Source: Rhizobium sp. (GTDB lineage Bacteria; Pseudomonadota; Alphaproteobacteria; Rhizobiales; Rhizobiaceae). Taken from it: a stretch of 64,000 bases of DNA. The notes beneath the pieces were generated by a model. The model made no database searches. It saw only the letters and a list, made by a program, of their open reading frames with translations, and was not told the DNA's origin. Position 1 is the stretch's first letter, and every line of letters begins with the position of its first letter. Positions 55,322 to 64,000 of this stretch are shown here, piece after piece. The DNA lies in the NCBI GenBank assembly GCA_003527225.1, contig DPXQ01000139.1, forward strand, positions 1 to 64,000, read 5' to 3'. A program made the translations under genes and the position numbers.

Positions 55322-56446
55322 ATGATACAACACATCAGCGGAGCGGGACTGAGACGCCAGCTTTTGTTCTGGTTGATAACTCTTGCCCTGGTCGTCATCT
55401 TTCTCTTCATGTTCCGGACGATTTTGTTGCCTTTCGTGGCCGGGATGGCGCTTGCCTATTTCCTTGATCCGGTCGCCGATCGGCTCGAGCGTCTGGGGCT
55501 CAGCCGGATGATGGCGACGAGTGTCATTCTGGTCGCCTTCATCATTGTCTTCGTCCTGGCGCTGATGATCATCATCCCCGTGCTCGCAAGCCAGCTCAAC
55601 GAATTCATTCAACGCGTTCCGGGCTACATCTCGGAGCTGCAGAGCTTCATCGCCAGATCGAATGCCGCCTGGTTGCCGGAATGGCTGGATGGCCAGATGG
55701 GGACCATCAAGGAGAATTTTTCCAAGCTGCTGACGGAGGGGGCAGGCTTCGTCGGCACGCTGGTGGCCCAGATATGGAATTCCGGCAAGGCCCTCGTGGA
55801 CATCGCCGCCCTCCTGGTGGTGACCCCGGTGGTCGCCTTCTATCTCCTGCTCGATTGGGATCGCATGACGGCGAAGGTCGACGACTGGATCCCCCGCAAT
55901 CAGGTGGCCGCGGTGCGTCAGATCGCACGCGAGATGGACCGCACGATCGCCGGCTTCGTGCGCGGGCAGGGGTCCGTTTGCCTGATTCTCGGCATCTACT
56001 ATGCCGTCGGACTGTCACTGATCGGGCTCAATTTCGGCCTCCTCATCGGCTTCTTCACGGGCATGATCACATTCATCCCCTATGTAGGCTCGACTGTCGG
56101 CCTGGTTCTGGCGGTCGGCGTGGCCCTCGTCCAGTTCTGGCCGGATTACGTCCATCTGGTCATTGTTTTGATCTTCTTCTTCTCCGGCCAGTTCATCGAG
56201 GGCAATATCCTGCAGCCCAAGCTCGTCGGCTCCAGCGTCGGCCTGCATCCGGTCTGGCTGATGTTCGCGCTTTTCGCGTTTGGCGCCCTCTTCGGCTTCG
56301 TCGGTGTCCTTGTTGCCGTTCCGGCGGCAGCCGCCGTCGGTGTTCTTGTCCGTTTCGCGCTGGCGCGGTATCTTGAAAGCGATTTGTATTACGGGCAGAC
56401 GCCAATTCGAGACGAAGAGCGCGACCCCGGCGTGTCAGAGAAATAA
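55322..56446 (+). CDS. AI-2E family transporter (PerM-like)
   Basis: 374-residue membrane protein with about eight helices, from the ATG at 55322-55324 after AAGGGGA. It belongs to the AI-2E/PerM family, whose members include cation/proton antiporters and export proteins. GYISELQSFI and the conserved PGSN-like region (LLTPVVAFYLLLDWDRM, about 177-193) are the family core. In many alphaproteobacteria this gene lies between purMN and hdaA, as it does here. Ends one base before the hdaA ATG. Confidence 0.9.
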   Translation: MIQHISGAGLRRQLLFWLITLALVVIFLFMFRTILLPFVAGMALAYFLDPVADRLERLGLSRMMATSVILVAFIIVFVLALMIIIPVLASQLNEFIQRVPGYISELQSFIARSNAAWLPEWLDGQMGTIKENFSKLLTEGAGFVGTLVAQIWNSGKALVDIAALLVVTPVVAFYLLLDWDRMTAKVDDWIPRNQVAAVRQIAREMDRTIAGFVRGQGSVCLILGIYYAVGLSLIGLNFGLLIGFFTGMITFIPYVGSTVGLVLAVGVALVQFWPDYVHLVIVLIFFFSGQFIEGNILQPKLVGSSVGLHPVWLMFALFAFGALFGFVGVLVAVPAAAAVGVLVRFALARYLESDLYYGQTPIRDEERDPGVSEK

Positions 56447-57160
56447 ATGAGTGAATTCAAGAAGGTCGAGACGAAGTTGAAGGCGGGCGAACAACTGCCG
56501 CTCGTATTCGGCCATACGGCGGCGACCGGTCGCGATGATCTTTTGGTGTCGGAGCGCCTGGCGGCTGCCGTTGCGATCATTGATTCCTGGCCGTCCTGGC
56601 CATCCCCCGTCGTGATCCTTGCCGGTCCGGCCGGCTCGGGAAAGTCGCATCTGGCGCAGATTTGGCGCCAGCAGAGTGGAGCCGCCGACATTCATCCCAT
56701 ATCCGGCTCGCAGGCGGCGCGTTCCGCCGCAGCGGGCGCGGTGTTGTTCGAGGATGCCGATCGCGAGGGCTTCGACGAGGTCGAGCTTTTCCATGTCATC
56801 AACAGTGTGCGCGAAGGCGGCACCAGCCTGCTGATGACCTCGCGCAGTTGGCCGCTCTCCTGGCCGGTGGCGCTTCCTGATCTGCGTTCGAGGCTCAAGG
56901 CCGCGACCATGGTCGAGATCGGCTCGCCGGACGAGGCACTGCTGTCGCAATTGATCACGAAACTCTTTGCCGATCGCCAGCTCAACATAGATGACAAGAT
57001 TGTCGGCTACATCGTGCAGCGGATGGAACGGTCCTTCGCCTCGGCGCAGGAGATCGTGGAGCGGGTCGACCGTCTGGCATTGTCGCGCCGGTCGCGGATT
57101 TCACGAAGCCTCGTGTCTGACGTTCTGAACGAGCTCTATGAGGCCGATGATCACGAATGA
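56447..57160 (+). CDS. hdaA: DnaA regulatory inactivator HdaA
   Basis: AAA+ protein that, bound to the DNA sliding clamp, stimulates DnaA-ATP hydrolysis and prevents over-initiation. 237 residues. A clamp-binding-like QLPLVF lies at 16-21, Walker A GPAGSGKSHL at 60-69 and a Walker B-like LFEDAD around 103-108. The gene directly abuts the AI-2E gene and is followed by ppk, an order conserved in Rhizobiales. The DnaB helicase and HolC are other replication genes in the window. Confidence 0.93.
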   Translation: MSEFKKVETKLKAGEQLPLVFGHTAATGRDDLLVSERLAAAVAIIDSWPSWPSPVVILAGPAGSGKSHLAQIWRQQSGAADIHPISGSQAARSAAAGAVLFEDADREGFDEVELFHVINSVREGGTSLLMTSRSWPLSWPVALPDLRSRLKAATMVEIGSPDEALLSQLITKLFADRQLNIDDKIVGYIVQRMERSFASAQEIVERVDRLALSRRSRISRSLVSDVLNELYEADDHE

Positions 57161-57223
57161 ATGTCACAGTGTCGTCGCTAAACTGTTATACTTCGCCCAG
57201 GATGGCGAACGAAGGGCGGAAAA

Positions 57224-59416
57224 ATGGATTCGGTTGTGACTGGGACGAGTGCGGGCGGCGTCGCGGATGGCACTGAGCAGGAAGATCTGCTGACCAGCCC
57301 TTCGCGCTTCATCAACCGGGAATTCTCCTGGCTCCAGTTCAATCGCCGTGTGCTCGAGGAAACGCTGAATACCGCGCATCCGTTGCTGGAGCGCGTCAGG
57401 TTCCTCTCGATTTCGGCAACCAATCTGGACGAGTTCTTCATGGTCCGCGTCGCCGGCCTAGAAGGGCAGGTGCGTCAGGGGATCACCGTCAGGAGTCCCG
57501 ACGGCAAGACACCGCTGGAGCAGCTGGAGGATATTCTCAAGGAAATCGATAACCTGCAGATGGAGCAGCAGGCGTCGCTTGCCGTCCTGCAGCAATACCT
57601 TGCCAAGGAAGACATCCTGATCGTGCGTCCGGCAGCCCTTTCGGAAGACGATCGCCTCTGGATCGAGAGCGAATTCGAGGAGGCGATCTTTCCGGTCCTG
57701 ACCCCGCTGTCGATCGACCCCGCCCATCCGTTTCCTTTCATCCCGAACCTCGGCTTCTCCATGGGCTTGCAACTCGAAAGCAAGCGCGGCCGCGAGCCGA
57801 TGACGGCGCTGCTGCGCCTCCCGACAACCCTCGATCGCTTCATCCGTCTTCCTGACGAGAAGGCGACCATCCGCTACATCACGCTCGAAGACGTGGTCGG
57901 CATGTTCATTCACCGCCTCTATCCGGGATATGAGGTCACCGGCTTCGGCACGTTCCGTATCATTCGAGACAGCGATATCGAAGTCGAGGAAGAGGCCGAG
58001 GATCTCGTGCGCTACTTCGAGACGGCGCTGAAGCGTCGCCGTCGCGGCTCGGTGATCCGCATCGAGACGGATTCGGAAATGCCGGCGACGCTGCGCCAGT
58101 TCGTCGTCCATGAACTGGGCGTGCCCGACAACCGCGTCGCGGTCCTGCCGGGCCTGCTGGCCCTGAACACCATTTCCGAGATCGCCAACGCGCCGCGCGA
58201 CGATTTGCGCTTCGAGCCCTACAATGCGCGCTTTCCCGAGCGCGTGCGCGAGCATGCCGGCGACTGCCTGGCGGCGATCCGGGAGAAGGACATGATTGTC
58301 CACCATCCCTATGAGAGCTTTGACGTGGTGGTGCAGTTCCTGCTCCAGGCGGCCCGCGATCCGGACGTTCTCGCGATCAAGCAGACGCTCTACCGGACCT
58401 CGAACGACAGCCCGATCGTGCGCGCCCTGATAGATGCCGCCGACGCCGGAAAATCGGTGACGGCGCTGGTCGAGTTGAAGGCCCGTTTCGACGAGGAGGC
58501 CAATATCCGCTGGGCGCGCGATCTGGAGCGCGCTGGCGTGCAGGTCGTGTTCGGCTTCATCGAGCTGAAGACCCATGCCAAGATGTCGATGGTGGTGCGC
58601 CGCGAAGACGGCAAGCTCAGAACCTATTGCCATCTCGGCACCGGCAACTATCATCCGGTCACCGCCAAGATCTACACCGACCTGTCCTTCTTCACCTGCA
58701 ATCCGAAGATCGCCCATGACATGGCGAATATCTTCAACTTCATCACCGGCTACGGCGAGCCGGAAGAGGGCATGAAGCTGGCGGTCTCTCCGCATACGCT
58801 GCGTCCGCGCATTCTGAAGCATATCGAGGAAGAGACGGTCAACGCCAAGGCCGGCCGTCCATCCGCCATCTGGATGAAGATGAACTCGCTGGTCGATCCG
58901 GAGATCATCGATGCGCTCTATCGCGCAAGCCAAGCCGGCGTCGACGTCGATCTGGTCGTGCGCGGCATCTGCTGCCTGCGCCCGCAGGTGCCCGGTCTCT
59001 CCGACAACATCCGCGTGAAGTCGATCGTCGGCCGCTTCCTCGAGCATAGCCGCATCTTCTGCTTCGGCAACGGTCACGGGCTGCCATCGGAAAAGGCGCT
59101 GGTCTACATCGGTTCGGCGGACATGATGCCGCGCAATCTCGACCGCCGCGTGGAGACGCTCGTTCCGCTCATAAATCCCACGGTGCACGAGCAGGTTCTT
59201 TCACAGATTATGCTCGGCAACCTGATTGACAACCAGCAGAGCTACGAGATACTGCCCGACGGTACATCCCGGCGGATGGAAGTGCGGCCGGGCGAGGAAC
59301 CGTTCAATGCACAGCAGTATTTCATGACCAATCCGAGCCTTTCCGGACGGGGTGAAGCTTTGAAATCGAGTGCGCCGAAACTGATGGCCGGGCTGATCTC
59401 CGGCCGGAAAAAATAA
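57224..59416 (+). CDS. ppk: polyphosphate kinase 1
   Basis: Makes long-chain polyphosphate from ATP. 730 residues with N, head, C1 and C2 domains. The autophosphorylated histidine region reads [10 protein letters not shown] with H470 and H477, followed by [13 protein letters not shown]-terminal repeats with [12 protein letters not shown] (about 625-636) are present. ppx follows 11 bases later, so synthesis and breakdown of polyphosphate are coregulated. Confidence 0.97.
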   Translation: MDSVVTGTSAGGVADGTEQEDLLTSPSRFINREFSWLQFNRRVLEETLNTAHPLLERVRFLSISATNLDEFFMVRVAGLEGQVRQGITVRSPDGKTPLEQLEDILKEIDNLQMEQQASLAVLQQYLAKEDILIVRPAALSEDDRLWIESEFEEAIFPVLTPLSIDPAHPFPFIPNLGFSMGLQLESKRGREPMTALLRLPTTLDRFIRLPDEKATIRYITLEDVVGMFIHRLYPGYEVTGFGTFRIIRDSDIEVEEEAEDLVRYFETALKRRRRGSVIRIETDSEMPATLRQFVVHELGVPDNRVAVLPGLLALNTISEIANAPRDDLRFEPYNARFPERVREHAGDCLAAIREKDMIVHHPYESFDVVVQFLLQAARDPDVLAIKQTLYRTSNDSPIVRALIDAADAGKSVTALVELKARFDEEANIRWARDLERAGVQVVFGFIELKTHAKMSMVVRREDGKLRTYCHLGTGNYHPVTAKIYTDLSFFTCNPKIAHDMANIFNFITGYGEPEEGMKLAVSPHTLRPRILKHIEEETVNAKAGRPSAIWMKMNSLVDPEIIDALYRASQAGVDVDLVVRGICCLRPQVPGLSDNIRVKSIVGRFLEHSRIFCFGNGHGLPSEKALVYIGSADMMPRNLDRRVETLVPLINPTVHEQVLSQIMLGNLIDNQQSYEILPDGTSRRMEVRPGEEPFNAQQYFMTNPSLSGRGEALKSSAPKLMAGLISGRKK

Positions 59417-59427
59417 ACTGGAACTTC

Positions 59428-60948
59428 ATGACAAGATCTGAAGCGCAGGGGCGCCTGCCTGGAATCGCCCCTGTCTCCGTTGTTGACATCGGTTCGAACT
59501 CCGTCCGCCTCGTCATTTACGAAGGCTTGTCGAGAGCGCCGACCATTCTATTCAACGAGAAGGTCATGTGCGGTCTCGGCAAGGGGCTCGCCTCGACCGG
59601 ACGCATGGACGACGAGGGCGTCCCGCGGGCGCTTGCAGCGCTTCGCCGCTTCCGTGCCTTGTCCGAGCAGGCCCGCGCTACCGCTATGTATGTGCTGGCG
59701 ACGGCAGCTGCCCGCGAGGCCGCGAACGGCCCGGATTTCATTCGCGAGGCGGAGAACATCCTCGGACATAAGATCGGAGTCCTCACCGGCGAGCAGGAAG
59801 CGCTCTATTCGGCATTCGGCGTCGTCAGCGGCTTTTACTCCCCCGACGGCATCGCCGGCGACCTCGGAGGCGGTTCGCTCGAACTGATCGATATCAAGGG
59901 GCGGGACCTCGGCAAGGGGATAACCCTTCCGCTCGGCGGCTTGCGTCTGTCGGAAACGGCCGGCGGCTCTATCTCCAAGGCGAGGAGCCTGGCGCGCAAG
60001 CTGATCAAATCCGTTAAACTGCTGGAAAAGGGCGAAGGGCGGACCTTTTACGCCGTCGGCGGAACCTGGCGAAATGTCGCCAAGCTCCACATGGAAATGC
60101 GCAAATATCCGCTGCATATGATGCAGGGCTACGAGCTGCCGCGCGACGAGATCGCCGCGTTTCTCGATGAGATCATCGCGAACGGCGATTCCCGCGATCC
60201 CGCCTGGTCCGCCGTCTCCAAGAGCCGGCGGGCGCTCTTGCCGTTCGGCGCCGTGGCCATGCGCGAGGTGCTCGACGCGATGAAGCCGACAAGCGTCTGT
60301 TTCTCGGCCCAGGGCGTGCGCGAAGGCTATCTCTATTCCCTGTTGCCTGAGGAAGACCGGTCTGTTGATCCCCTCATCGCGGCAGCCGACGAACTGGCGA
60401 TCCTGAGGGCGCGTTCGCCGGAGCATGCGCGCGAACTGGCCGAATGGACCGGTCGCATGATGCCCTATTTCGACGTCGTGGAAACGGTAGAGGAAGGCCG
60501 CTACCGGCAAGCCGCCTGCCTGCTTGCCGATATCAGCTGGCGGGCTCATCCGGACTATCGCGGCCTGCAGGCGCTCAACGTGATCGCCCATTCATCGTTC
60601 ATCGGGATCACCCATCCGGGCCGCGCATTCATCGCCCTTGCCAATTACTACCGCTTCGAAGGCCTATATGATGATGGGCAGACGGGGCCGCTCGCCACGA
60701 TCGCCACCCAGCGCCTGCTGGAACGCGCCAAGCTGCTCGGCGGCCTGCTGAGGGTCGTCTACCTGTTCTCGGCCTCCATGCCGGGGATCGTGCATAACCT
60801 CACCTTCGAACGCTCGCGGAATCCGGACCTGGACCTCGAATTCGTCGTGCCGCCGCAATATCGCACTCTCGCCGGCGAAAGACTCGATGGCCGCTTGCAG
60901 CAACTGGCGAAGCTGACTGGCAAGCGGCTTGCGTTCAGGTTCGAATAG
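59428..60948 (+). CDS. ppx: exopolyphosphatase (Ppx/GppA family)
   Basis: Removes terminal phosphate from polyphosphate or pppGpp. 506 residues with the ASKHA nucleotide-binding loops DIGSNS at 20-25 and GDLGGGSLE at about 147-155. The Ppx/GppA core (1-320) is followed by an HD-like helical C-domain. Eleven bases after ppk on the same strand. Whether it prefers polyphosphate or pppGpp cannot be told from sequence. Confidence 0.95.
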   Translation: MTRSEAQGRLPGIAPVSVVDIGSNSVRLVIYEGLSRAPTILFNEKVMCGLGKGLASTGRMDDEGVPRALAALRRFRALSEQARATAMYVLATAAAREAANGPDFIREAENILGHKIGVLTGEQEALYSAFGVVSGFYSPDGIAGDLGGGSLELIDIKGRDLGKGITLPLGGLRLSETAGGSISKARSLARKLIKSVKLLEKGEGRTFYAVGGTWRNVAKLHMEMRKYPLHMMQGYELPRDEIAAFLDEIIANGDSRDPAWSAVSKSRRALLPFGAVAMREVLDAMKPTSVCFSAQGVREGYLYSLLPEEDRSVDPLIAAADELAILRARSPEHARELAEWTGRMMPYFDVVETVEEGRYRQAACLLADISWRAHPDYRGLQALNVIAHSSFIGITHPGRAFIALANYYRFEGLYDDGQTGPLATIATQRLLERAKLLGGLLRVVYLFSASMPGIVHNLTFERSRNPDLDLEFVVPPQYRTLAGERLDGRLQQLAKLTGKRLAFRFE

Positions 60949-60965
60949 TCAGTCCGCGACTGGCA

Positions 60966-61976
60966 TCACGCCTCCAGCGCAAGCACGGCGAAGCTCGCCA
61001 GCCAATGCTCACCCATATAGTCGCCGGCGACATGGGGAAGGGCGGCGGCAAGATGGCGCTCCGCTGCCTCGTCCATGATCGGCCGTCGCGCGTCGCTCTC
61101 CGGAACCGACTTGGCGAGAGCACGCCAACACCAGGCGCGCGACAGGTTCAACCCGTCGAGATGGGCGATCTTGCCGTCCGTACGATCGGAGACGGTGACC
61201 GGCCGGAACAGCGTTGCCGGTTCGCGGCTTTCGATGCCTGGCAGGAAGCGCGCGAGCCAGCCGGCGAATTCGGCCTTGGGCATCAGCCGGCGCATGCATT
61301 CCGCCTCGATCAGTGCCGTGGAGAGGAAATCGTCGCCGGACGGTTCGCCCCAGGCCGGGCAATTCGCGTCTTGTCCGTACCAGCGCATTGCAGTCATCCG
61401 CAGCAGATCGACAAGGGCGGCGTCCTGAACGGCGTCAGCGTAGTCGGCGGCAAGCCGAAGCGCGAAGGCCGTGTTGAAATGGGTGCCGACCCTTACCGGA
61501 TAGGTGGCGAGCGGCAGGAAATCGATGAAACGCCGGGCGAAGATGTCGGCGAGCGGCTTGAGATTGGCGAACCAGCGTCGGTCGTCGAGCGTCGACAGTT
61601 CCGAGACCAGTTTGAGTAGCCAGCCCCAGCCATATGGACGTTCGAATCCGCGCGCGGCCGGCGCAGCGAGATAGGCGCATTCGCCGGCGATTTTCTCCGG
61701 CACGAGTTGGGCCTCGAAAAGCGACCGGATATCCCCGGCGGCAGGCATATCCGGAAAACGGTTCAGGAGCCGGGCCAGCATCCAGTATCCGTGCACGCAG
61801 GAGTGCCAGTCGAAGCTGCCGTAGAAAACCGGGTGGAGTTCCCTCGGCGTGCGGGCGTCCTCCGGTCCTGACAGCACATGGCCCGGCTTGTTGGGAAACT
61901 CCCTCCGCACATGGGAAAGGGCAATCCGCGCGAAGCTTTCGGCAAGGGTGGCAGTGAGGGTTCGTCCGTTCGTCAT
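60966..61976 (-). CDS. DUF2891 protein
   Basis: 336 residues from the ATG at 61974-61976, a mainly helical protein with FYGSFDWHSCVHGYWML (about 51-67), PYGWGWLLKL (about 114-123) and repeated WxxxL patterns that suggest an (alpha/alpha)6 toroid like that of glycosidases or lyases. The family is named only as DUF2891. The ATGA overlap with the upstream GNAT gene makes them coupled. Convergent with ppx. No activity can be assigned. Confidence 0.8.
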   Translation of the reverse strand: MTNGRTLTATLAESFARIALSHVRREFPNKPGHVLSGPEDARTPRELHPVFYGSFDWHSCVHGYWMLARLLNRFPDMPAAGDIRSLFEAQLVPEKIAGECAYLAAPAARGFERPYGWGWLLKLVSELSTLDDRRWFANLKPLADIFARRFIDFLPLATYPVRVGTHFNTAFALRLAADYADAVQDAALVDLLRMTAMRWYGQDANCPAWGEPSGDDFLSTALIEAECMRRLMPKAEFAGWLARFLPGIESREPATLFRPVTVSDRTDGKIAHLDGLNLSRAWCWRALAKSVPESDARRPIMDEAAERHLAAALPHVAGDYMGEHWLASFAVLALEA

Positions 61977-62476
61977 GATCCTGTGTTCCCGGTTTCCCAT
62001 TCAGGCCGCAGGATCGACATCATGACAAGATCGGCGCGGCTGCCGTCGGCAAGCAGCGCGGATTGGCGCTTCACACCTTCTTCCACAAATCCCGCTCTGC
62101 GATAGAGGCTGAGGCCTCGCGCATTGTAGTTGACGACATTGAGCCAGAACCGATGGGTTGATGTCTCTTCGAAGATCCAGGACAGGAGCGCTGGCAGCAT
62201 CGCGGTGCCAAAACCCTGACCGGCATCCCGCATGGCGAGCCGCTTGAGACAGACGTTTCCGTCGCGATTGTCGAGATCGTTGAGGATGGCAAAACCGACG
62301 GATGAGCCGCTTTCATCGGTCGCGACGAAATAGGCCCAGCTCGCGTCGCCGATTAGGCGGAGATGCTCTGCTTCCTCGAAGCTGCCAAGGAAGCGGTCGT
62401 AACCGGGCATCCGCTCGGTTGCCATGATGAAGGGGATATCGGCTTTGTCAGCCTTCCGCAGCGTCAGCGTCACCAT
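61973..62476 (-). CDS. GNAT family N-acetyltransferase
   Basis: 167 residues with the GNAT fold: the acetyl-CoA-binding segment RDAGQGFGTAMLPALLSWIF (about 83-102) with GxGxG-like glycines, and the C-terminal NVVNYNARGLSLYRRAGFVEEG (about 113-134). Likely acetylates a small molecule or protein N-terminus. It overlaps rnd by 29 bases at its start and DUF2891 by four bases at its end, so three genes are compactly packed. Confidence 0.88.
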   Translation of the reverse strand: MVTLTLRKADKADIPFIMATERMPGYDRFLGSFEEAEHLRLIGDASWAYFVATDESGSSVGFAILNDLDNRDGNVCLKRLAMRDAGQGFGTAMLPALLSWIFEETSTHRFWLNVVNYNARGLSLYRRAGFVEEGVKRQSALLADGSRADLVMMSILRPEWETGNTGS

Positions 62477-63626
62477 GTTCCGGCAGCTCCACGGCCTCGA
62501 CCCGTTTGTCGACGAAGCGCAGCGCGACGCCGCCGGCGATCAGCTTCAGGGCGACATCGCCGAAAAGTTCGCGCCGCCAGCCATGCATGGCCGGAACGTC
62601 GGCCTTCTCGCCTTCGGCCGCGATCCTGTCCAGATCCTCGCTGTTGGCGATGACCTTGGCGGCCACGCCGTGCTTTTCGGATATGAGCCGCAACAGCACC
62701 TTCAACAACTCGACAGCCGCGGCGGCGCCATCCGGCACATGGCTGTGGCGGTGCACATGCGGCATGTCCGATTTCGGCAACGCCAGGGCAGCATTCACGG
62801 CCTCGACGATGGCCGCGCCCGAGTTCGAGCGCTCCCAGCCCTTCGGGATCGTGCGCAGACGTCCGAGCGCCTCGGTGTCCTTCGGCTGCTGCTGGGCGAT
62901 CTCGTATATGGCATCATCCTTCAGCACGCGCGAGCGCGGGACGTTGCGGTTGCGCGCCTCGCGCTCGCGCCAGGCGGCGACGGACTGGATGACGGCCAGT
63001 TCCTGGGGCTTGCGGAGCCGCATCTTCAGCCGTTGCCAGGCGTCGTCGGGATGCAGGTCGTAGGTCTCGCGCGACTCCAGGATGTTCATTTCCTCGGTCA
63101 GCCAATCGGCGCGCCCCTCGCGCTCCAGTTCGGCTTTCAAGGCCAGATAGGCGTCCCGCAGATGCGTGACGTCGGCCAGCGCATATTCGAGCTGCTTTTC
63201 GGACAGCGGCCTCCGGCTCCAGTCGGTGAAGCGCGACGTCTTGTCGATATGGACGTTCTTCACCTTCTGCACGAGCTGGTCATAGGAAACCGAATCGCCG
63301 AACCCGCAGACCATTGCCGCGACCTGCGTGTCGAAGATCGGATGCGGAATGAGATTGCCGAGGTGAAAGATGATTTCGATGTCCTGGCGGGCCGCATGGA
63401 ACACCTTGATGACCGAGGTGTCCGCCATCAGCGCGAAGAAGGGCGCAAGGTCGATCCCCTTGGCCAAGGGATCTACGATCACCTCGATATCCGGACTTGC
63501 CATCTGGATCAGGCAGAGTTCCGGCCAGAAGGTCGATTCACGCAGGAATTCGGTGTCGATGGTGATGAAGTCTGATTTGGCGAGCTTGAGGCAGGCTTCT
63601 TCGAGAGCGGCAGTGGTTTCGATCAT
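62448..63626 (-). CDS. rnd: ribonuclease D
   Basis: 3'-5' exoribonuclease that trims tRNA precursors. From the ATG at 63624-63626 it has 392 residues. DEDD-family residues are D24 and E26 in ITIDTEFLRE, D in VFHAARQDIEI (about 78-88) and the ADVTHLRDAY block (about 170-179). HRDC domains follow. An open frame upstream leads only to a TTG. Promoter not fixed, although GGTTAACCAGATAAT lies before the start. Confidence 0.94.
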   Translation of the reverse strand: MIETTAALEEACLKLAKSDFITIDTEFLRESTFWPELCLIQMASPDIEVIVDPLAKGIDLAPFFALMADTSVIKVFHAARQDIEIIFHLGNLIPHPIFDTQVAAMVCGFGDSVSYDQLVQKVKNVHIDKTSRFTDWSRRPLSEKQLEYALADVTHLRDAYLALKAELEREGRADWLTEEMNILESRETYDLHPDDAWQRLKMRLRKPQELAVIQSVAAWREREARNRNVPRSRVLKDDAIYEIAQQQPKDTEALGRLRTIPKGWERSNSGAAIVEAVNAALALPKSDMPHVHRHSHVPDGAAAAVELLKVLLRLISEKHGVAAKVIANSEDLDRIAAEGEKADVPAMHGWRRELFGDVALKLIAGGVALRFVDKRVEAVELPEHGDADAAEG

Positions 63627-63744
63627 TTCGGCTCGGTCATAGGAAATTATCTGGTTAACCTTCCTTCCCCTTTCGTCCCGCGATGTCAATACGACCGCAC
63701 ACCGCCGAGAGCCCCTATCGGGCGCTTTTGCCGTCGATCGTCAG

Positions 63745-64000
63745 TCAAGCCACGCCGGCGGTGCCGCGCGCACGCCTGATCTCGGTGATGTTCGCCTTGT
63801 GTACTGCTTCATAGGGTTCGAAGTAGAGAATCCGTCCGGCCTTTACGTCTTTGGTGACGAAATCCCGAAGGGAAATCTTGTCGAGAGCCGGATCGTCGAC
63901 GCGGTCGAGAAGCCGCTGGAGATAATCCCGGTTGGCGTTGATCAGGCTGGTATCATAGCCGCCGGACGCGATCCGCTCGCGCTCGCCGTGATTGGGCAGG
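63745..64000 (-). CDS. C-terminal part of an unrecognised protein (cut by window edge)
   Basis: About 84 codons read into a TGA at 63745-63747 and continue beyond the right edge. The visible part has LPNHGERERIASGGYDTSLIN, then a helical RDYLQRLLDRVDDPALDKIS region and a basic C-terminal end. The PNHG element and following helices vaguely resemble the C-terminus of metallo-beta-lactamase-fold hydrolases, but this is too weak to name. G/C third positions are strong, so the frame is real. Confidence 0.7.
   Translation of the reverse strand, partial: LPNHGERERIASGGYDTSLINANRDYLQRLLDRVDDPALDKISLRDFVTKDVKAGRILYFEPYEAVHKANITEIRRARGTAGVA

Noticed and set aside
57458..59188. Long minus-strand open frame opposite ppk
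   Set aside because: Shadow of a highly conserved gene in a GC-rich genome; composition is typical of antisense frames.
1..64000. Mobile elements, CRISPR arrays, toxin-antitoxin pairs or phage defence genes
   Set aside because: I looked for spaced repeats, transposase or integrase motifs and paired small genes and found none; the window is core chromosome.

Overview
The window is a stretch of core chromosome from an alphaproteobacterium of the Rhizobiales, most likely a member of the Rhizobiaceae (Sinorhizobium/Rhizobium/Agrobacterium relatives). The evidence is GC-rich coding with strong G/C at third positions, alphaproteobacterial versions of DnaB, L9, S6 and HdaA, a RopB/Omp25-like outer membrane protein, and a gene order that I recall from sinorhizobial chromosomes (inference from memory, not a search). 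I cannot name the species. I see no insertion sequence, prophage, integrase, CRISPR array, tRNA or rRNA, so this is housekeeping DNA rather than an island.

Layout. 1-7720 is mostly on the minus strand: cysS (cut at the left edge), then a plus-strand membrane-anchored GH25 lysozyme, an SDR oxidoreductase, purF, cvpA, radA and alr. 7891-12153 holds dnaB and the ribosomal cluster rplI - DUF2232 membrane protein - rpsR - rpsF, with a structured rpsF leader. After a CaCA-family exchanger and an aldo/keto reductase, 14758-21297 is a plus-strand block for fatty-acid synthesis (fabD, fabG, acpP, fabF) followed by mltG, yicC and gmk. 21301-28952 is a minus-strand envelope block: lptF - lptG - lptD (LPS export), a SurA-like chaperone, pdxA and rsmA, with overlapping reading frames. 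29062-37379 holds a PAP2 phosphatase, pepA, holC, an ABC-F ATPase, a degenerate GGDEF protein, a DinB protein, a glutathione transferase-like protein and ndk.

37453-44692 contains a lipoprotein, a CGNR zinc-finger regulator divergent from an orphan LivH-type permease with a perfect inverted repeat between them, then pgsA-moaD-moaE, uvrC with a pteridine-reductase-like SDR, and a RopB-like porin behind an AT-rich upstream block. 44771-53298 is the most accessory part: a GST, a secreted RNase T2, a flippase-like membrane protein, a small Cys-rich exported protein, rlmJ, a molybdopterin oxidoreductase coupled to a NUDIX hydrolase, an omptin-family outer membrane protease and another SDR. 53308-64000 returns to core: purM-purN, a PerM/AI-2E permease, hdaA, ppk, ppx, a DUF2891 protein, a GNAT acetyltransferase, rnd and a truncated unrecognised gene.

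Together the genes cover purine synthesis (purF, purM, purN, gmk, ndk), lipid and LPS biogenesis (fab genes, acpP, pgsA, lptDFG, PAP2), replication and repair (dnaB, holC, hdaA, radA, uvrC), translation and polyphosphate metabolism. I did not find an undescribed multi-gene system. The most interesting signals are regulatory (the CGNR divergent repeat, inverted repeats beside lptD/surA, the rpsF leader RNA) and enzymatic (omptin, RNase T2 and PAP2 proteins with altered motifs, a GGDEF domain without its signature).
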